From contig NC_083389.1 in the NCBI RefSeq assembly GCF_031755915.1, positions 22,877,001-22,941,000 on the forward strand: DNA of 64,000 bases. Direction: 5' to 3'. Both the position numbers and the translations under genes were made by a program. A model generated the notes under the pieces. That model did no database searches. It saw nothing but the letters and a program-made list of their open reading frames with translations, and had not been told where the DNA came from. Positions 10,648 through 22,336 of this stretch are shown one piece after another. The stretch is from Ziziphus jujuba (lineage: Eukaryota; Streptophyta; Magnoliopsida; Rosales; Rhamnaceae). Each line of letters begins with the position of its first letter. The stretch's first letter is position 1.

Positions 10648-11389
10648 AATGGGCTTGAACTAATCAATTAAATAAGCTTTAGGAATTTTAGGAGCTAACA
10701 AAAAAATTTGAATTTAAACCCCTCGACAATTAAGCTAGAGGCAAAAAATGATAGCAATTGAATCCATGCCAATATTATCCCAACAAATTTGATAAAACTT
10801 TCCAGTAAACCCATCCAAACCAGAATCGCAATGAGGGTCTAAAGAAAAAATTGTGTCTTTGATTTCTTCATGAGAAGGCATATTCATCAAGGCTAAATTA
10901 TGTTTGACATCCACTGAAATAAGAATAATTCCATGAATAGCTAAAAATCCAATCCCTACACAAATTCCTCTTCATGAAAAAGAGCAGAAAAATAATCCAT
11001 AACATAAGTACATATAGCGTCCTATCCATAATCATCTAGCCGTTAATCATCAAAGCTGACATAGGCTTTTAAGATTTTCAAACCTGTAAAATAGAATGAA
11101 AAAAATCACCATTTCTATCTCCACATTGCAACCACTTTAAATGGCACTACTCTTTTAACCTACATTCCCAATACTCCAACAATGTATTCAAACTACCATG
11201 AGCTTCTAGGTCTTCTTGGAAAAAAGATTCTTAAACCTTTCATTTGAAATCTTATTTTGAATCACCATCAAGTGATCATGAACCTAAAAAATCTTCTCAT
11301 TTATAGCTCTAAAAACCAAAAACTTCCAATCTTTTAAAACCAATTTCAACTTCTTCAACTTAGCCATAAAAAAGAACATCAAATTACCA

Positions 11390-12190
11390 TTAATTTGCGC
11401 CTACCAAGAACTTTGAACTATAGAATGAAATCAAAGAATAAGTAATCCACATACCTTGAGATATGAATGATTTAAGACCAAAACCATCATTTTTATCTAA
11501 CACCACAACCATTGGAGTATGACCTAAATGATGCCTAGGCAAAGAAAAAGCAACAGACAGAGTCCAAGAAATCCAAAACAGAATCCAAGCATAAAACTCT
11601 ATCAAACTTGTTCTAGACATAACTTTGCAAACCCATTCTGGCCCAAGTAAATTTCGAATTTCGTATCTCCATCTGCAAAAAAAGAGTGCCCTCCAAAGCT
11701 CTTCTAAACACCTCACAAGCTATTCTTTAAGGTAGAATACCAGCTTTCTCATGCAAGCATGGCATTGAATTAAAATCCCCTATTACAAGCCAAAGGCCTT
11801 GGATAATGAATGCCAAACTCATAAAAGCATCCTATAGACTAAATCTCCAAGAAATAAAGACATTAACATAAACAAAAGTAAAAACATGCACCATATCATG
11901 CATCAAAAGATCCAAAGAAATCTGTTGAGAACTTAAACTAATAATGCTTTGCAACACAATTTAGTTAGAAGTGAAAACCTAAATAGATAGTGACCTTGAC
12001 CGTTATTATTAAAAAGACAACAAATGTAAACCTAAAAAATTTCAAAACTAAATTGGAATTTCACCAATGGAATAAAAGGCTTAGCCAAACAAATAATATC
12101 TTGTCAAAAGTCATTATAAAAATTAAATAAGCTTTATGAGTAGCGAGGTTACCCATAGCTCAACATTTCCAAAAGAAAACCTTCATTGAA
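11390..12190 (-). pseudogene. LINE endonuclease domain, decayed
   Basis: On the minus strand the segment near 11793-11761 reads WLVIGDFNSMP, carrying the GDFN motif of apurinic-type endonucleases. Further on, the frame 11716-11390 has LPRHHLGHTPMVVVL and SFISQGMWIT, matching the SDH end of the fold, with SDHCP changed to LGHTP. Upstream text near 12190 (FFWKC, GN, HK) fits the start of ORF2. Several stops and frame changes exclude activity. Confidence 0.7.
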
Positions 12191-12869
12191 ACTATAAATT
12201 TTTTTCGACTAGTGCCATAAGTTTAAAAGCAAAACTAAATTTCCCTTGTCGTTGTTGTGCTATAGCTATTTGCTCATCCTTGGTTGGCCTACTTGCTTGA
12301 TACTTCTAAATCTGCTAAGCTCTAACAATGATCTTTTCATAAACATTGAAATTTAATGCAATTGCAAACAATTTCATTTAAGTAGCATAACTTGTAATTT
12401 GAAGGCGTGAAGACTCATCTTGTTCACTAGACAAAACAACAACAAGTTCTAAGCTTGTCACCAACATAGTAACTACCACATCCATAGCTTGAAAAGGAAA
12501 TTCGAATTTCTGAAAATCAAAACTTGGATTCTCGTCCAACAAAAACTATCAACATGTGAGGGAAGCACGCAATGGTCACATCATCAACTTTACTCCAACT
12601 ACTGTTACCACTAAATCCTTATTAACAGCATCATGTTCCTCATTCTCATCTTAGTCCTTAATGAAAACTATGGAAGTAGAAGGAATTTCTTTGGAAAGTC
12701 TACACACAATATGGAGTTGCCCCGTATCCTCTTAACTAGTAACATCTTTATCTATAGCAATAGAAGTCTTCACCACATAAGCTTACTTCATCCTTTTACC
12801 ATCTTAAAGACACCTGTATTTTCCTTAGTTGCCTTAACTTCCTTATTAAACTTTAGCACTAATGGAACA

Positions 12870-13460
12870 ACACTTAGAAACAATATGACCAACAGATTGA
12901 TAAATTGTATAAAAATCCGAAAGGGTCTCATGATGAACTTACACCTTTGTAGAAAAAGTATCTCCTTCCAAAGTTAAAGAATTCGGAAGGTGACTAGTGA
13001 AATCAATAATCATAAGTACCCTTGCAAAATGCCCATAATCATTGGACATTGTGAATCCATCAATGTTTAAAGGCATGCCTACTCCTCTAGCCAAATTAGA
13101 GATAAGTTGAGGATGTCACATATCCCAACTAGACTATAGAAGCAAACCCAACCTTGCAGATTACTCGACTTTTGCATCTTAGGGTTACAACTCATAACGT
13201 ATGATTGCTATCTGATAATTCTAAGTTTCAAATTCAATGATCCCATGGACAAACTCTTTGTCTATCTTGATAAAACCCTTTTCCAAGAGAAAGGAGATGC
13301 TAAGAATCTAAATGCAAAAAAGTTTAAAGTTTGCTCTTTTAATCAAACAAATTCCACAGCTTCTCACATTGTAGCCAATATGACACAGGCAATAATATAT
13401 AGTGTTTGCAAAGATTCAACTTTTCCAGATGAGCTTCTTAATTTAATTGAATCATAACAG
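12870..13460 (-). pseudogene. LINE ORF1 remnant (DUF4283 plus zinc knuckle)
   Basis: Minus-strand reading in broken frames gives a decayed DUF4283-type region, then GMPLNIDGFTMSNDYGHFARV and IDFTSHLPNSLTLEGDTFS, and a knuckle-like end with GHIVSKCC. This order is typical of the ORF1 Gag-like protein of plant L1-type LINEs. It lies upstream of the endonuclease in the same orientation. Assignment is by pattern only. Confidence 0.6.
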
Positions 13461-13999
13461 ACTCATCTTTACGCACAAGAGCATTAGAAACAAGTAATGT
13501 TGTAGCCAAAGATTGCCTTAGAGCCTTAGCATAAGGCTTCTTACTTGAAACATCAGTTTCCTTTGAGGTGATCAAAACAAATTTTAATGATTAATAAACT
13601 TGTGGAACTGGCATAACATCGAAGTCATCTTAATGGGTACTAAATATGTTTGTTCTTAATCAGCTAAAATTGCCTATGAAACTCTTTTTACCACCATTTT
13701 AAGAAATAACAATCCCAACAACATTTGTAGCATCCAACAAGGAACTAACATTCTTTGATTTTATGCCATAAACTAAAACCAATAAAGCCTTAAACAACCT
13801 AGAATACTGTGTATTAAACTTAGAACTAATTGAATGCAAAACATGTAAGCTGGTGATAGAAGAAGAATTGAGAATCTTTGAAAACAAGGCAAAGTAATTT
13901 ACTATTATGATGGTCAAAAATTGATTGAAAAATAACACCGGAAAAAGAGTACCTTTGATTGCAGAAAGTCATTAAAACTCGAATCATACTCAATAAAAT

Positions 14000-14954
14000 A
14001 GTCAATAAATAATAATAATAATAACAAGAATAATAGTTGGTTTTAATAAAGTCAACAAGCTAGATCTCAGCTAGGCTAGCACCTAGACAAGAAGACCCAC
14101 CAAAAACAAAGATTTTATTAAACAAAAAGAAAAGAAAATTATACAAAAGAGGAAAAAACACAAAGAATCATAACTAACAAAAATGATAATAACACCACCA
14201 TAATAAATCTAATTATTAAGGTGTATTGCGAAATAAATGACATAGGCAAATGGAAAGACCAATTAAAATCTAAATCAGAAATAGCAGTCTTTGATAGCAT
14301 ATTGCCACACCATTCCCCTCTCGATAAATATGTGAGACCTTAAATGTAATCAAAGTTAGAAAATGCATGCAATTAGACCAAGGAACTTTCATGGATTTCT
14401 CTAAAATTAAATTAACAATGTAACTCAAGTCGCATTCGATCCAAAGATTCGACCAAAATAATTGCTGACAATTTCCAAAACATAAAAAACTACTAGGATT
14501 TCAACTTTAAATGCATATGCCACCCCAACAGGAACTTGAAAACATCCCTTTACAAAGACATGAAAGGTTTTAAACACAACCCCATAGCTAGCAGGTCCTA
14601 GATAACCATTTGCAGCACCATTAATATTCACTTTTATCCATCCTATAGGAAGGGCTTGCTAAAATATAGATATGAATTTTTAAGATTTCAAAGGAACACC
14701 TTGAACATTTAATAAGTTAAGAATTTTAATATAAAAAATTTTATTGTGCATGGAACCACTTTGAACCAAACCCACTTCTTTGATAGATCTTTGAGCAAAA
14801 ACCAAAGACGAAGCAAAAGGAAGGAAGACATAGCTAAACCTACTTTTTTATTAAGCATACCAAATGGTAGAAACAGCAGCAAATATTACAACTTAGAATA
14901 AACTTGTCAATTGTGGATAAAGAGGATTACTCATGATATGCAAAAAGAAATCCT
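14000..14954 (-). mobile_element. Second LINE remnant, 3' portion
   Basis: This minus-strand segment is the continuation of 20960-19956 after removing the copia element at 14960-19950. It holds the decayed region before RNase H, the RNase H-like domain (14641-14425), a 3' noncoding part, and a TTATTATTATT-like tail near 14030-14005. The tail would be its 3' end. The 14-kb LINE ORF1 fragment begins right after it. Confidence 0.7.
14425..14641 (-). pseudogene. LINE RNase H-like domain fragment
   Basis: The minus frame reads KVNINGAANGYLGPASYGVVF, then HVFVKGCFQVPVGVAYAFKVE. This is the opening of the plant LINE C-terminal RNase H (typical form KVNTDGAARGNPGPAGxGGVFR ... AxExxAL). The first catalytic Asp of the NTDGA motif is Asn here (NINGA). 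Stops follow the fragment. Confidence 0.8.
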
Positions 14955-14959
14955 CAATA

Positions 14960-15997
14960 TGTTGGAGTTTGGTGTGGTTTTTGGTTCACTTGGCCAAAAG
15001 TGTTGTACACAAAGTGTTAGTCTTGTGCACAACCTTTGATCTGGTTTTTGGTTTGATGTTTGGGTGATTTTTGTGTTTGTTTTTGGTATGGTGATATTTA
15101 AGATTGTTATGGTTTTTGTTTTGAATGAAAAAGAAGAAGATGAAGAAGAAGAGAAGATGTTAGAGTAGGCCACACAAAACTAGACAGCACACTAATTCAT
15201 TTTTGCTTTTCATTCATTTGTTGCATATATAGATACAAAACTTGTCTCATACATGTGAGGTGTGTGTGGGACCAAATGAAAGTCTTTCAAATTCAAAATT
15301 TACACATTTCCCACTCAAAATTATGATACATAACCGTTCAACCACCAGCTTCACATGTGAGTGCATAATCATGACAAGAGTTGGTGAGATTTTGAATTTA
15401 AAAAAACTGTCTCCACCTAATCATGTACCACTACTTTGACTAGATGGAAGACTGGGATATCTTCATCCAAATTGCTTGAATTTTGGAATGTGGTATGTTA
15501 AAATATCAAGGATGAAATCTGAAGAAGACTAAGTTCAAAAGAATTGGGTAAGGCCTCCAATTCATCTCAAACCCGTGGGCCATAACTGCTGGAAATCTCA
15601 GCAGTTATGCCAATTTGCAACCTGTATATCTTAGGCTTCCCAAGGCCTTTTTGAGTCATTATTTTTTCTATATTTTCATTTACATGTCTACTACAACATA
15701 TCCAAAAATCATAAACTCATTCTAAAATCTCAGAGAATTCCAGCCCCAACAATGGATCTAGTGTTTCCAGCACATAACCATTTTACACAATAAAATCAAT
15801 ACCCAACAAAGAGACAATTCCTAAGGTAAATGCAATAAAAATTAGGTATTCAAAAGACATTAAAAGGAGTATAAAACATAGACATAAATATTTCATTAGG
15901 TCATTCAACAAAATATTTCTTTTAAAGAAAGAAAGAGGGTGCAAACCTTGGTGGATTTTGGTTTGCACAAGGTGGCAAGATTACCACCTTTTCAACA
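14960..15997 (-). repeat. 3' LTR of the copia element
   Basis: On the minus strand it begins TGTTGAAAAGGTGG and ends CCAAACTCCAACA. It is very similar to the LTR at 18921-19950; the visible differences are scattered substitutions and small indels, such as a stretch near 15500-15530 missing from the other copy. Confidence 0.93.
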
Positions 15998-16740
15998 CTC
16001 CTCCTTGGTAATCTTGCTAGAGACATTAAGGAGAGTCCTTGATGCCTCAAATATGGTCTTTCCAAGTGGCTTTGTGAAAACATCCGCAAGGTTGTCCTTC
16101 GAATTCACATACTCCAAAGAGACTTTTCCAAGATCTTCAAACTCCCTCAAGGAATGATATTTCACCGGAATATGTTTTGTTCTTCCATCTTGTACTGGAT
16201 TCTTGGCTATTAAAATTGCTGAAGTGTTGTCACATTTGATGATGGTTGGACTTTCTTGAGTATGACCAAGATCTCCCATCAACTTCCTTAACCAAATACA
16301 TTGGTATGCACAAGATGAGTAAGCAATGTATTCGGCTTCCACGGTACTTTGAGCCGTTGTGCTTTGCTTCTTTACATTCCATGAGAAAGGACCACTCCAA
16401 GTGAAAATAAATAGCCCGAAGTACTCCTCATATCATCAATGCAGCCTGCCCAATCACTATCCGAATAGCTAACAAGCTTCAACTCATCATTTGCTTCGTA
16501 CCAAACTCCATAATCACTAGTGCCTTTAAGATACCTAAGAACTCTTTTGGCACCTTTAAGATGAGTTTGGGTGGGTGCTTGCATGTATCTTGAAAGCACA
16601 CACACGGCATACATAATATCCGGTCTAGATGAGTACACATAAAGTAAACTACCAATTAAGGATCGATAAAGAGTAGGATTTACCTTTGGTGTGCCATCCT
16701 CCTTTTGGTACTTCTCTCCTTGGATCATTGGAGTGCTCAT
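15992..16740 (-). pseudogene. Copia RT end and RNase H
   Basis: The frame 16740-16372 holds the RT-RNase H linker and RNase H start: YRSLIGSLLYVYSSRPDI, LRYLKGTSDYGVWY and YSDSDWAGC. A frameshift near 16380 moves to 16342-15992 with MEAEYIAYSSCAYQCIWLRKL, CDNTSAI and NLADVFTKPLG, the usual copia RNase H end. The stop is within a few bases of the 3' LTR. Catalytic acidic positions (DSDW, E in MEAE, CDN) are kept, but the frame is broken. Confidence 0.88.
15998..16007 (-). other. Copia polypurine tract
   Basis: On the minus strand AAGGAGGAG lies directly upstream of the 3' LTR start TGTTGAAAAGG. Confidence 0.8.
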
Positions 16741-16794
16741 TAGATTGTATTATTCAAGGTTAAATTTGTCCAAAAGATCCTTGATGTACTTTTC

Positions 16795-17562
16795 TTATGA
16801 TATAAATATTCCTCTTTGGCATTGCATTACTTTCACACCAAGGAAGTAATTCATGAGACCCAAGCTAGACATCTCAAACTCCTTTTCAAGTTCATGTCTT
16901 AGCTTATCCACATTCCTTGGGTCCTTCCACTCTTTCTTCATAAAGGCTTCTTGCACATATGTAGGGTCACCAAGTGCAACATTACACCTTTCATAAATCT
17001 CAGACAAAGATCTCTCCTCTTTAACACCATCACCAACCTCCAAATCGGCTCCAATGATTTCTTGGAATAGATCATCATCCTCCTCATTGTCTTCATCATT
17101 GTCATCTTCATCATTGTTGTTTTGAACATTTCTTTCTTCATTTTCTTCTTCAAACCGTGGCTCATCCTCATTCACCAATAGCTCCTTCTTACTCCAATCC
17201 CATTTTGCATTCTCATCAGTCTTCACATCATTCATCAAGGACATATCATTCACCAAATCATTTGTATTCTTCATTTCACCATAACTAGAGTGACCAAGAA
17301 TTTTATGCCAAAGTTGAGACATGGACTTAACTTTGCCTTTCAAAGCTTGTTCACTATCTAGTAAATTCAACCTATAGCTTTTATCTTTTAAGGAAACTTT
17401 AAACATCTCATTTCCAAAAGCAACCGATATCAAACAACCATCACAACCAAAGTTCAAAACATATCCCTTTTCAACCAATTGTGTAACACTCAACAAGTTT
17501 TCACACAATGAAAGCACATATAGAACATTTTGGATAAGTTTTGTACCTTTATTGGTGTTCAA
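16795..17562 (-). pseudogene. In-frame fusion: GAG-pre-integrase, hinge and RT end
   Basis: A continuous 255-residue minus frame joins three distant parts of copia pol. Residues 1-100 are the GAG-pre-integrase region (VLYVLSLCENLLSVTQL, LWHKILGHSSYGEM). Residues 115-185 are an acidic, low-complexity hinge normally after integrase (EEENEERN, DEDDNDEDNEEDDD). Residues 185-255 hold the RT entry (EAFMKKEWK) fused to the RT end (MSSLGLMNYFLGVKVMQ). The HHCC zinc site is only begun, and the DDE core and YVDD are absent. The deletions keep the frame open, which is unusual beside the stops elsewhere in the element. Confidence 0.85.
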
Positions 17563-17571
17563 TGAGATGTC

Positions 17572-17967
17572 TCATTTTTCTTCTACATCCATGAAGCTTC
17601 CATTCCCAATCTTTACCCTTGTCTTGTAGGATCGGTCAAGCTCCACAAAGTTGGTTTCTTCAAAAGTCATGTGGTGTGAACAACCACTACCTACTAACCA
17701 ACCAAAACCATTACTTATAGCTTTAAGGCATGTAGCCACAAATAAGGCCTTACCCTCCTCATTCACAACATTTGCTTGTTGCCTTCCTTGCTTGCATACT
17801 TTGCCAACATGTCCTCTTTGCCCACATTTGTCACAAGTTGCATCCGGTCTCCAAAAGCACTTGTTTGGTGCATGTCCATGCTTCTTGCAATGGGGGCATG
17901 GTGGATAACCCCCACGGTTTTGTTGTTGTCCTCCTTGTTGTTGCCTTGCATTGTTTTTGTTGTTGGA

Positions 17968-18015
<48 letters not shown>

Positions 18016-18733
18016 GAAACCTCCATAACCGGTTCCTCCTTTATTCTTATTGTTGTTCTTTTTATTCTTCTTTTTGCTTTGACTAGACATAAAAGCACTT
18101 TACAAACACTCCTCCTTTCTTATGGCTCTTCTTTGTTCGGTTGCTTGGAGGGCATTGATAAGCTCACTCAAAGTAATCTCACTAAGATTCCTTGATTCCT
18201 CAAAGGAAGAAATCTTAGCTTCAAATTTTTCAGGTAAGCTCACCAATACCTTCTCTACAACCCTTTGGTCGGTCAATGGCTCTCCAAGGACTCTAATTTG
18301 GTTCACAATCTTTAGTAGTCTATCGGTAAAGTCCTTAACCAACTCATTTTCTTTCATTCTAATTGTTTCAAACTTTCTTCTTAAGTTTAAAACTTGCATT
18401 TGTCTTGTTCTAGTGTTTCCTTGAAATTCTTCTTGCAACTTTAACCAAACTTCTCTAGCACTTGTACAAGACATGATTCTAGTGAAGATGGAGTCACTCA
18501 CCGAAGAATGAAGGGCTATCAAAGCCTTGAATCCTTTAGCTATCTCGGTCTCATGTGCAAGTCTTTGTGCTTGTGTGGCATTTGCTCTCAACTCCTCAAC
18601 TTCATAACCTTTTTCCATCACATCCCAAGGTCCAAAAGGCTTGTAGGTAGGCTTTCATCTTTATGCTCCAAATGAAGTAATTTTGGCCCTCAAATTTTGG
18701 TGGAGTGGGAGGTGCAAAACTTTGAGAAGCCAT
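17572..18733 (-). pseudogene. Copia gag with two zinc knuckles and protease start, frameshifted
   Basis: It starts at ATG 18733 (MASQSFAPPTPPKFEGQN). A frameshift near 18640 interrupts LQAF, and 18621-18100 continues with MEKGYEVEEL, FKALIALHSSVSDSIFTRI and LSELINALQATEQRRA, ending in one TAA. The same frame resumes at 18090: a basic Lys/Asn segment, a 16-residue Asn run, two perfect CX2CX4HX4C knuckles (CPHCKKHGHAPNKC and CDKCGQRGHVGKVC), and the protease start. There the catalytic WLxDSGCSHHMT is WLVGSGCSHHMT, so Asp has become Gly. Gag would package RNA; this copy would need readthrough and frame repair. Confidence 0.88.
17970..18016. repeat. GTT trinucleotide microsatellite coding poly-Asn
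   Basis: About 15 GTT units on the plus strand encode, on the minus strand, the Asn run in the copia Gag. Confidence 0.95.
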
Positions 18734-18907
18734 GACACAAAAGCGGATTTTTGAAGAAAATGGCGCTTGGGTTGGATTTTTGGTGAGTTTTCTAGCTAGA
18801 TTTTTGTACCATTTTAAACCCAAAATGAAAGGAATGAAATGGGGGGTTCTCTCACAAGAAAATAGGCTAGAATTAAAGCTCACAAGGTCCCTCAATCGTT
18901 CAAACAA

Positions 18908-18920
18908 AGCTCTGATACCA
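18908..18920 (-). other. Copia primer binding site, initiator-Met tRNA type
   Basis: On the minus strand TGGTATCAGAGCT follows the LTR end CCAACA directly. This is a full match to the plant iMet primer site. Confidence 0.9.
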
Positions 18921-19950
18921 TGTTGGAGTTTGGTGTGGTTTTTGGTTCACTTGGCCAAGAGTGTTGTACACAAAGTGTTAGTCTTGTGCACAACCTTTGA
19001 TCCGATTTTTGGTTTGATGTTTGGGTACTTTTATGTTTTTTTTTTGTATGGTGATATTTAAGATTGTTAGTGTTTTTGTTTTGAATGAAGAAGAAGAAGA
19101 TGAAGAAGAAGAGAAGATGTTAGAGTAGGCCACATAAAACTAGACAGCACACTAATTCATTTTTGCTTTTCATTTATTTGTTGCATATATAGATACAAAA
19201 CTTGTCTCATACATGTGAGGTGTGTGTGGGACCAAATTAAAGTCTTTCAAATTCAAATTTTACACATTTCCCACTCAAAATTATGATACATAACTGTTCA
19301 ACCACCAGCTTCACATGTGAGTGCATAATCATGACAAGAGTTTGTGAGATTTTGAATTTCAAAAAACTGTCTCCACCTAATTCTGTACCACTACTTTGAC
19401 CAGATGGAAGGTTGGGATATCTTCATCCAAATTGCTTGAATTTTGGTATGTGGAAATCTGGAGAAGACCAAGTCCAAAAGAATTGGGTAAGGCCTCCAAT
19501 TCATCTCAAACCCGTGGGCCATAACTGCTGGAAATCTCAGCAGTTATGCCAACTTGCAACCTACATATCTTGGGCTTCCCAAGGCCTTTTTGAGTCATTC
19601 TTTTTTCTATATTTTCATTTACATGTCTACTACAACATATCCAAAAATCATAAACTCATTCTAAAATCTCAGAGAACGCCAGCCCCAACAATGGACCTAT
19701 ATTGCTGGATACACTGTTTCTAGCACATAGCCATTTTACACAATAAAATCAATACCCAACAAAAAGACAATTCCTAAGCTAAATAAAATAAAAATTAGGT
19801 ATTCAAAAGACATTAAAAGGAATATAAAAAGTAGACATAAATATTGCATTAGGTCATTTAACAAAATATTTCTTTTAAAAAAAGAAAGAGGGTGCAAACC
19901 TTGGTGGATTTTGGTTTGCACAAGGTGGCAAGATTACCACCTTTTCAACA
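18921..19950 (-). repeat. 5' LTR of the copia element
   Basis: It has the same ends as the LTR at 14960-15997. The outer end abuts CAATA at 19951. Confidence 0.93.
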
Positions 19951-19955
19951 CAATA

Positions 19956-20960
19956 GACACCAAAGTATCAAGAGCCACTCAAAACCAAAGATTAATACAA
20001 ATCTTAATTATAACAAGCATATGGACAAGACAAAAAGAGATGTTGACATGATTTCGTGTTAGAAAAACACAAATTACATCTTGAAGGTAAAAGAAAACCA
20101 CATGTCATCAAATTAGCATCAATAGGAAGCTTATCTTGTAGAAGACACCAAACTAAAATTGATCATGAAGGAGTAACCCCACTCGTTACTTCACCTAAAC
20201 TCGATGGCATCCAAACTAATTTATTTGGAAAGTATTTAAAGACATAAACCTCCTTAATAAAAGAAAAACTGTGGAAATCTTTCCTTGAGAGCTTACAAAA
20301 AAGCTCAAGAAAAATAAGAATTCAAAAAATCTACAGTCGTGGGTCTTAGATCCCATATTGGAGCTTGAAAGCTTAAAAGCTATAAAATAGAAGTCCCTAA
20401 CCATTTGTCTTGCCAAAACCGAACCAATATGTTCCTATTCAAGGAATGCCAAATTGAGGAAGAGATATAGGAAGAATAATATCACTTTAACATAGCCATA
20501 TAATGAGCTCACAAAAACTGATAGACAAATGAATACTCATGAATAAATTTTCAAGCCATTTTAAAAATCATTGACTTGTTTAAAGTCACCAGATTTTTAA
20601 CACCCAGACCATGTTGTTTGGTAGAGAGACAATAAATATGCTAAGGAACTGTAAAAACTTTACTTTTAAAAGTTAAATCTATCCAAATAGAATTCCTTAT
20701 TACACTATTCAGTTCCTTAAGTAAAGCCTTTGGCCAATCATCTACAATGTAAGAGTGAAAGAACATTGAATAGATTACAAAATTCACCAAGCAAACATGA
20801 GCAACTATTGATAAAGATGAACCTTTCCAAGAAGACAACTAGTCTAAAATTCTGTCAGCTAACAGATAGAGATGTGACAATTTTAGATTCCCTTTTAAGA
20901 GTAGCACACTAAGAATAATCTTGCTTTAGCATAGCCATATCATAGATTGCCACCTCTAAG
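19956..20960 (-). mobile_element. Second LINE remnant, post-RT portion
   Basis: On the minus strand 20838-20641 reads LSSWKGSSLSIVAHVCLVNFVI and a following WPKALLKELNSVIRNSIW. Next come LPTKQHGLGVKNLVTLNKSMIFKMA near 20620-20540 and FWQDKW-like text near 20400. This is the order after the RT domain in plant LINEs. It continues at 14954 beyond the copia insertion. The edge near 20960 is approximate; RT and everything upstream are missing (5' truncation). Confidence 0.75.
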
Positions 20961-22236
20961 AAATAAAAGAACTAAAATTAATGAAATATTTATTCCAATT
21001 GGCAATTTGGCCCGAAAGAACACCATAATGATTAAAAGCAACAATAATTTTAATAACAATAATTATAATAATGAGGAAAAAGAAAATAAAAATTCAAAAA
21101 CATGAGATAGAGGGAGTCTACTTAAGATAAAATAGCATTTTGTTTTAATTCTTGTTTGAGTCTGAATATTTTCTTGAAAGTACGTTAATTTTGAATCATT
21201 TATACTCTATCTTTGATAAATTAGATCTTTGAGAATGTGGTTACATTTGCACATGCATTGGTCATACACTTCATGCACATTTGTGTTGTTTTCACCTGGT
21301 TTTAGTTAAATGAATCTTGACTTGTTCACATTAATTTAAAAGACATTCTTTTGACATACTTAAACATTTAGAGTGTTTTTAACACTTTAATTCTCTTTTC
21401 TAATTGAATTTTATTAAAAATTGAGTTTTCTCTATCTAAGTATCTTTGTTATTACCTTCACAATGTTTAAGTATAATATGCATACTTTTAGTACCTATAT
21501 TTGATCATTATTTAGCTTATGAGATTCTTGTTGTTCATGGAGCTATTGTGAAGTCACCGTTATAAGGTTCATGTCCTAGCATTTGTGTTTTTTGTTTGGA
21601 TATACTTTGTTTGTCATTGTGTACTCGGTTTTTAATATTTCTCATGTCTTGTTTGCCATTATTGGGTCTTTATGATTGTACATGGGTATTGAGATATCTT
21701 TCTTATTTTTTTATGTCCATGCACCATTTCATTTTCCATTGGAATCCTAGTAGTTTCTGTCTTTCTACTCTGATTTGCATTATTTTATTTTCATTCCCTA
21801 TTTGATATCTTGTTTTGGTTTTGTTTGATTTTCTCTCTTTGTCATTTTTTGACAAAAAAAGGGAGATTTTATTGGTTTTACATACAGTTGGATTGTGTTT
21901 TACATTTTTGGATTGTGTTTTACATTTTCATATTTTATTTGGGTTGAAAGAAATGTGTACCTTATTCATTGGTTAAGTTTGAGTAATGTTTTTTGTTTGC
22001 ATTTGCTTATAGGGAGCTCATTTTCACTTTATTTATGTGCATTTTATTTCTTGTATGACTGAGTGCCTTTATATTTTTCTGCCATACATGCATTTCACTT
22101 GTTTGTTATTTGAAGTGTTCTTAGGTTTCATTACTTATAAATCTCCTCGATGTTTTGAGTTTTAGATTTAGGGGTAGTTGAATACAAGTTTTGAGTGCTG
22201 GGTTGCACTTCTGTAGTTGGATGGGATTATATATTT

Positions 22237-22278
<42 letters not shown>

Positions 22279-22336
22279 TTATTTGAGCTAATGTGTAAAA
22301 GTAGTGTTTTGTCATAAAAATACAAAAATGGGAGAT
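20961..22336 (+). repeat. Dispersed repeat, 3' internal region of a copia-like element
   Basis: No coding frame is recognised. The block 21180-21560 parallels 47280-47590 (for example the CATGCATTGGTCATACACTTCATG and TTTCACCTGGTTTTAGTT regions against their counterparts at 47310-47365), so it is one of two diverged copies in the same orientation. Two purine runs ending GGGAGAT (21855-21870 and 22324-22336) look like polypurine tracts; the second adjoins an LTR-like start. A (TA)n tract lies at 22240-22273. Confidence 0.5.
22240..22273. repeat. (TA)n microsatellite
   Basis: An uninterrupted run of about 17 TA units. Confidence 0.95.

Larger units (their letters stand above)
10312..13990 (-). 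mobile_element. Plant LINE (L1-type) remnant missing its 3' part
   Basis: On the minus strand, in order from high to low coordinates, are an ORF1-like DUF4283/zinc-knuckle region, an endonuclease region and the start of a reverse transcriptase. It ends at 10312-10320 against copia gag. Loss of a LINE's 3' end is not the usual 5' truncation, so a later deletion probably made this edge. Stops and frameshifts are everywhere. The stretch 10648-11389 is the decayed endonuclease-RT linker, and 12191-12869 the ORF1-ORF2 linker. Confidence 0.75.
14960..19950 (-). mobile_element. Ty1/copia element with both LTRs, internally deleted, TSD CAATA
   Basis: A 4991-bp element has LTRs at 14960-15997 and 18921-19950 and CAATA directly outside both ends (14955-14959 and 19951-19955). 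On the minus strand the order is 5' LTR, primer site, gag with two zinc knuckles, a protease start, a GAG-pre-integrase piece fused to parts of the hinge and RT end, RNase H, polypurine tract and 3' LTR. The integrase core and the RT palm are gone. The pieces left are fairly well preserved, which suggests a recent and possibly mobile deletion derivative. It is inserted in a LINE. Confidence 0.95.

Noticed and set aside
17651..18195. Plus-strand Cys/Val-rich frames over the copia gag
   Set aside because: Antisense reading of the GTT microsatellite and gag.
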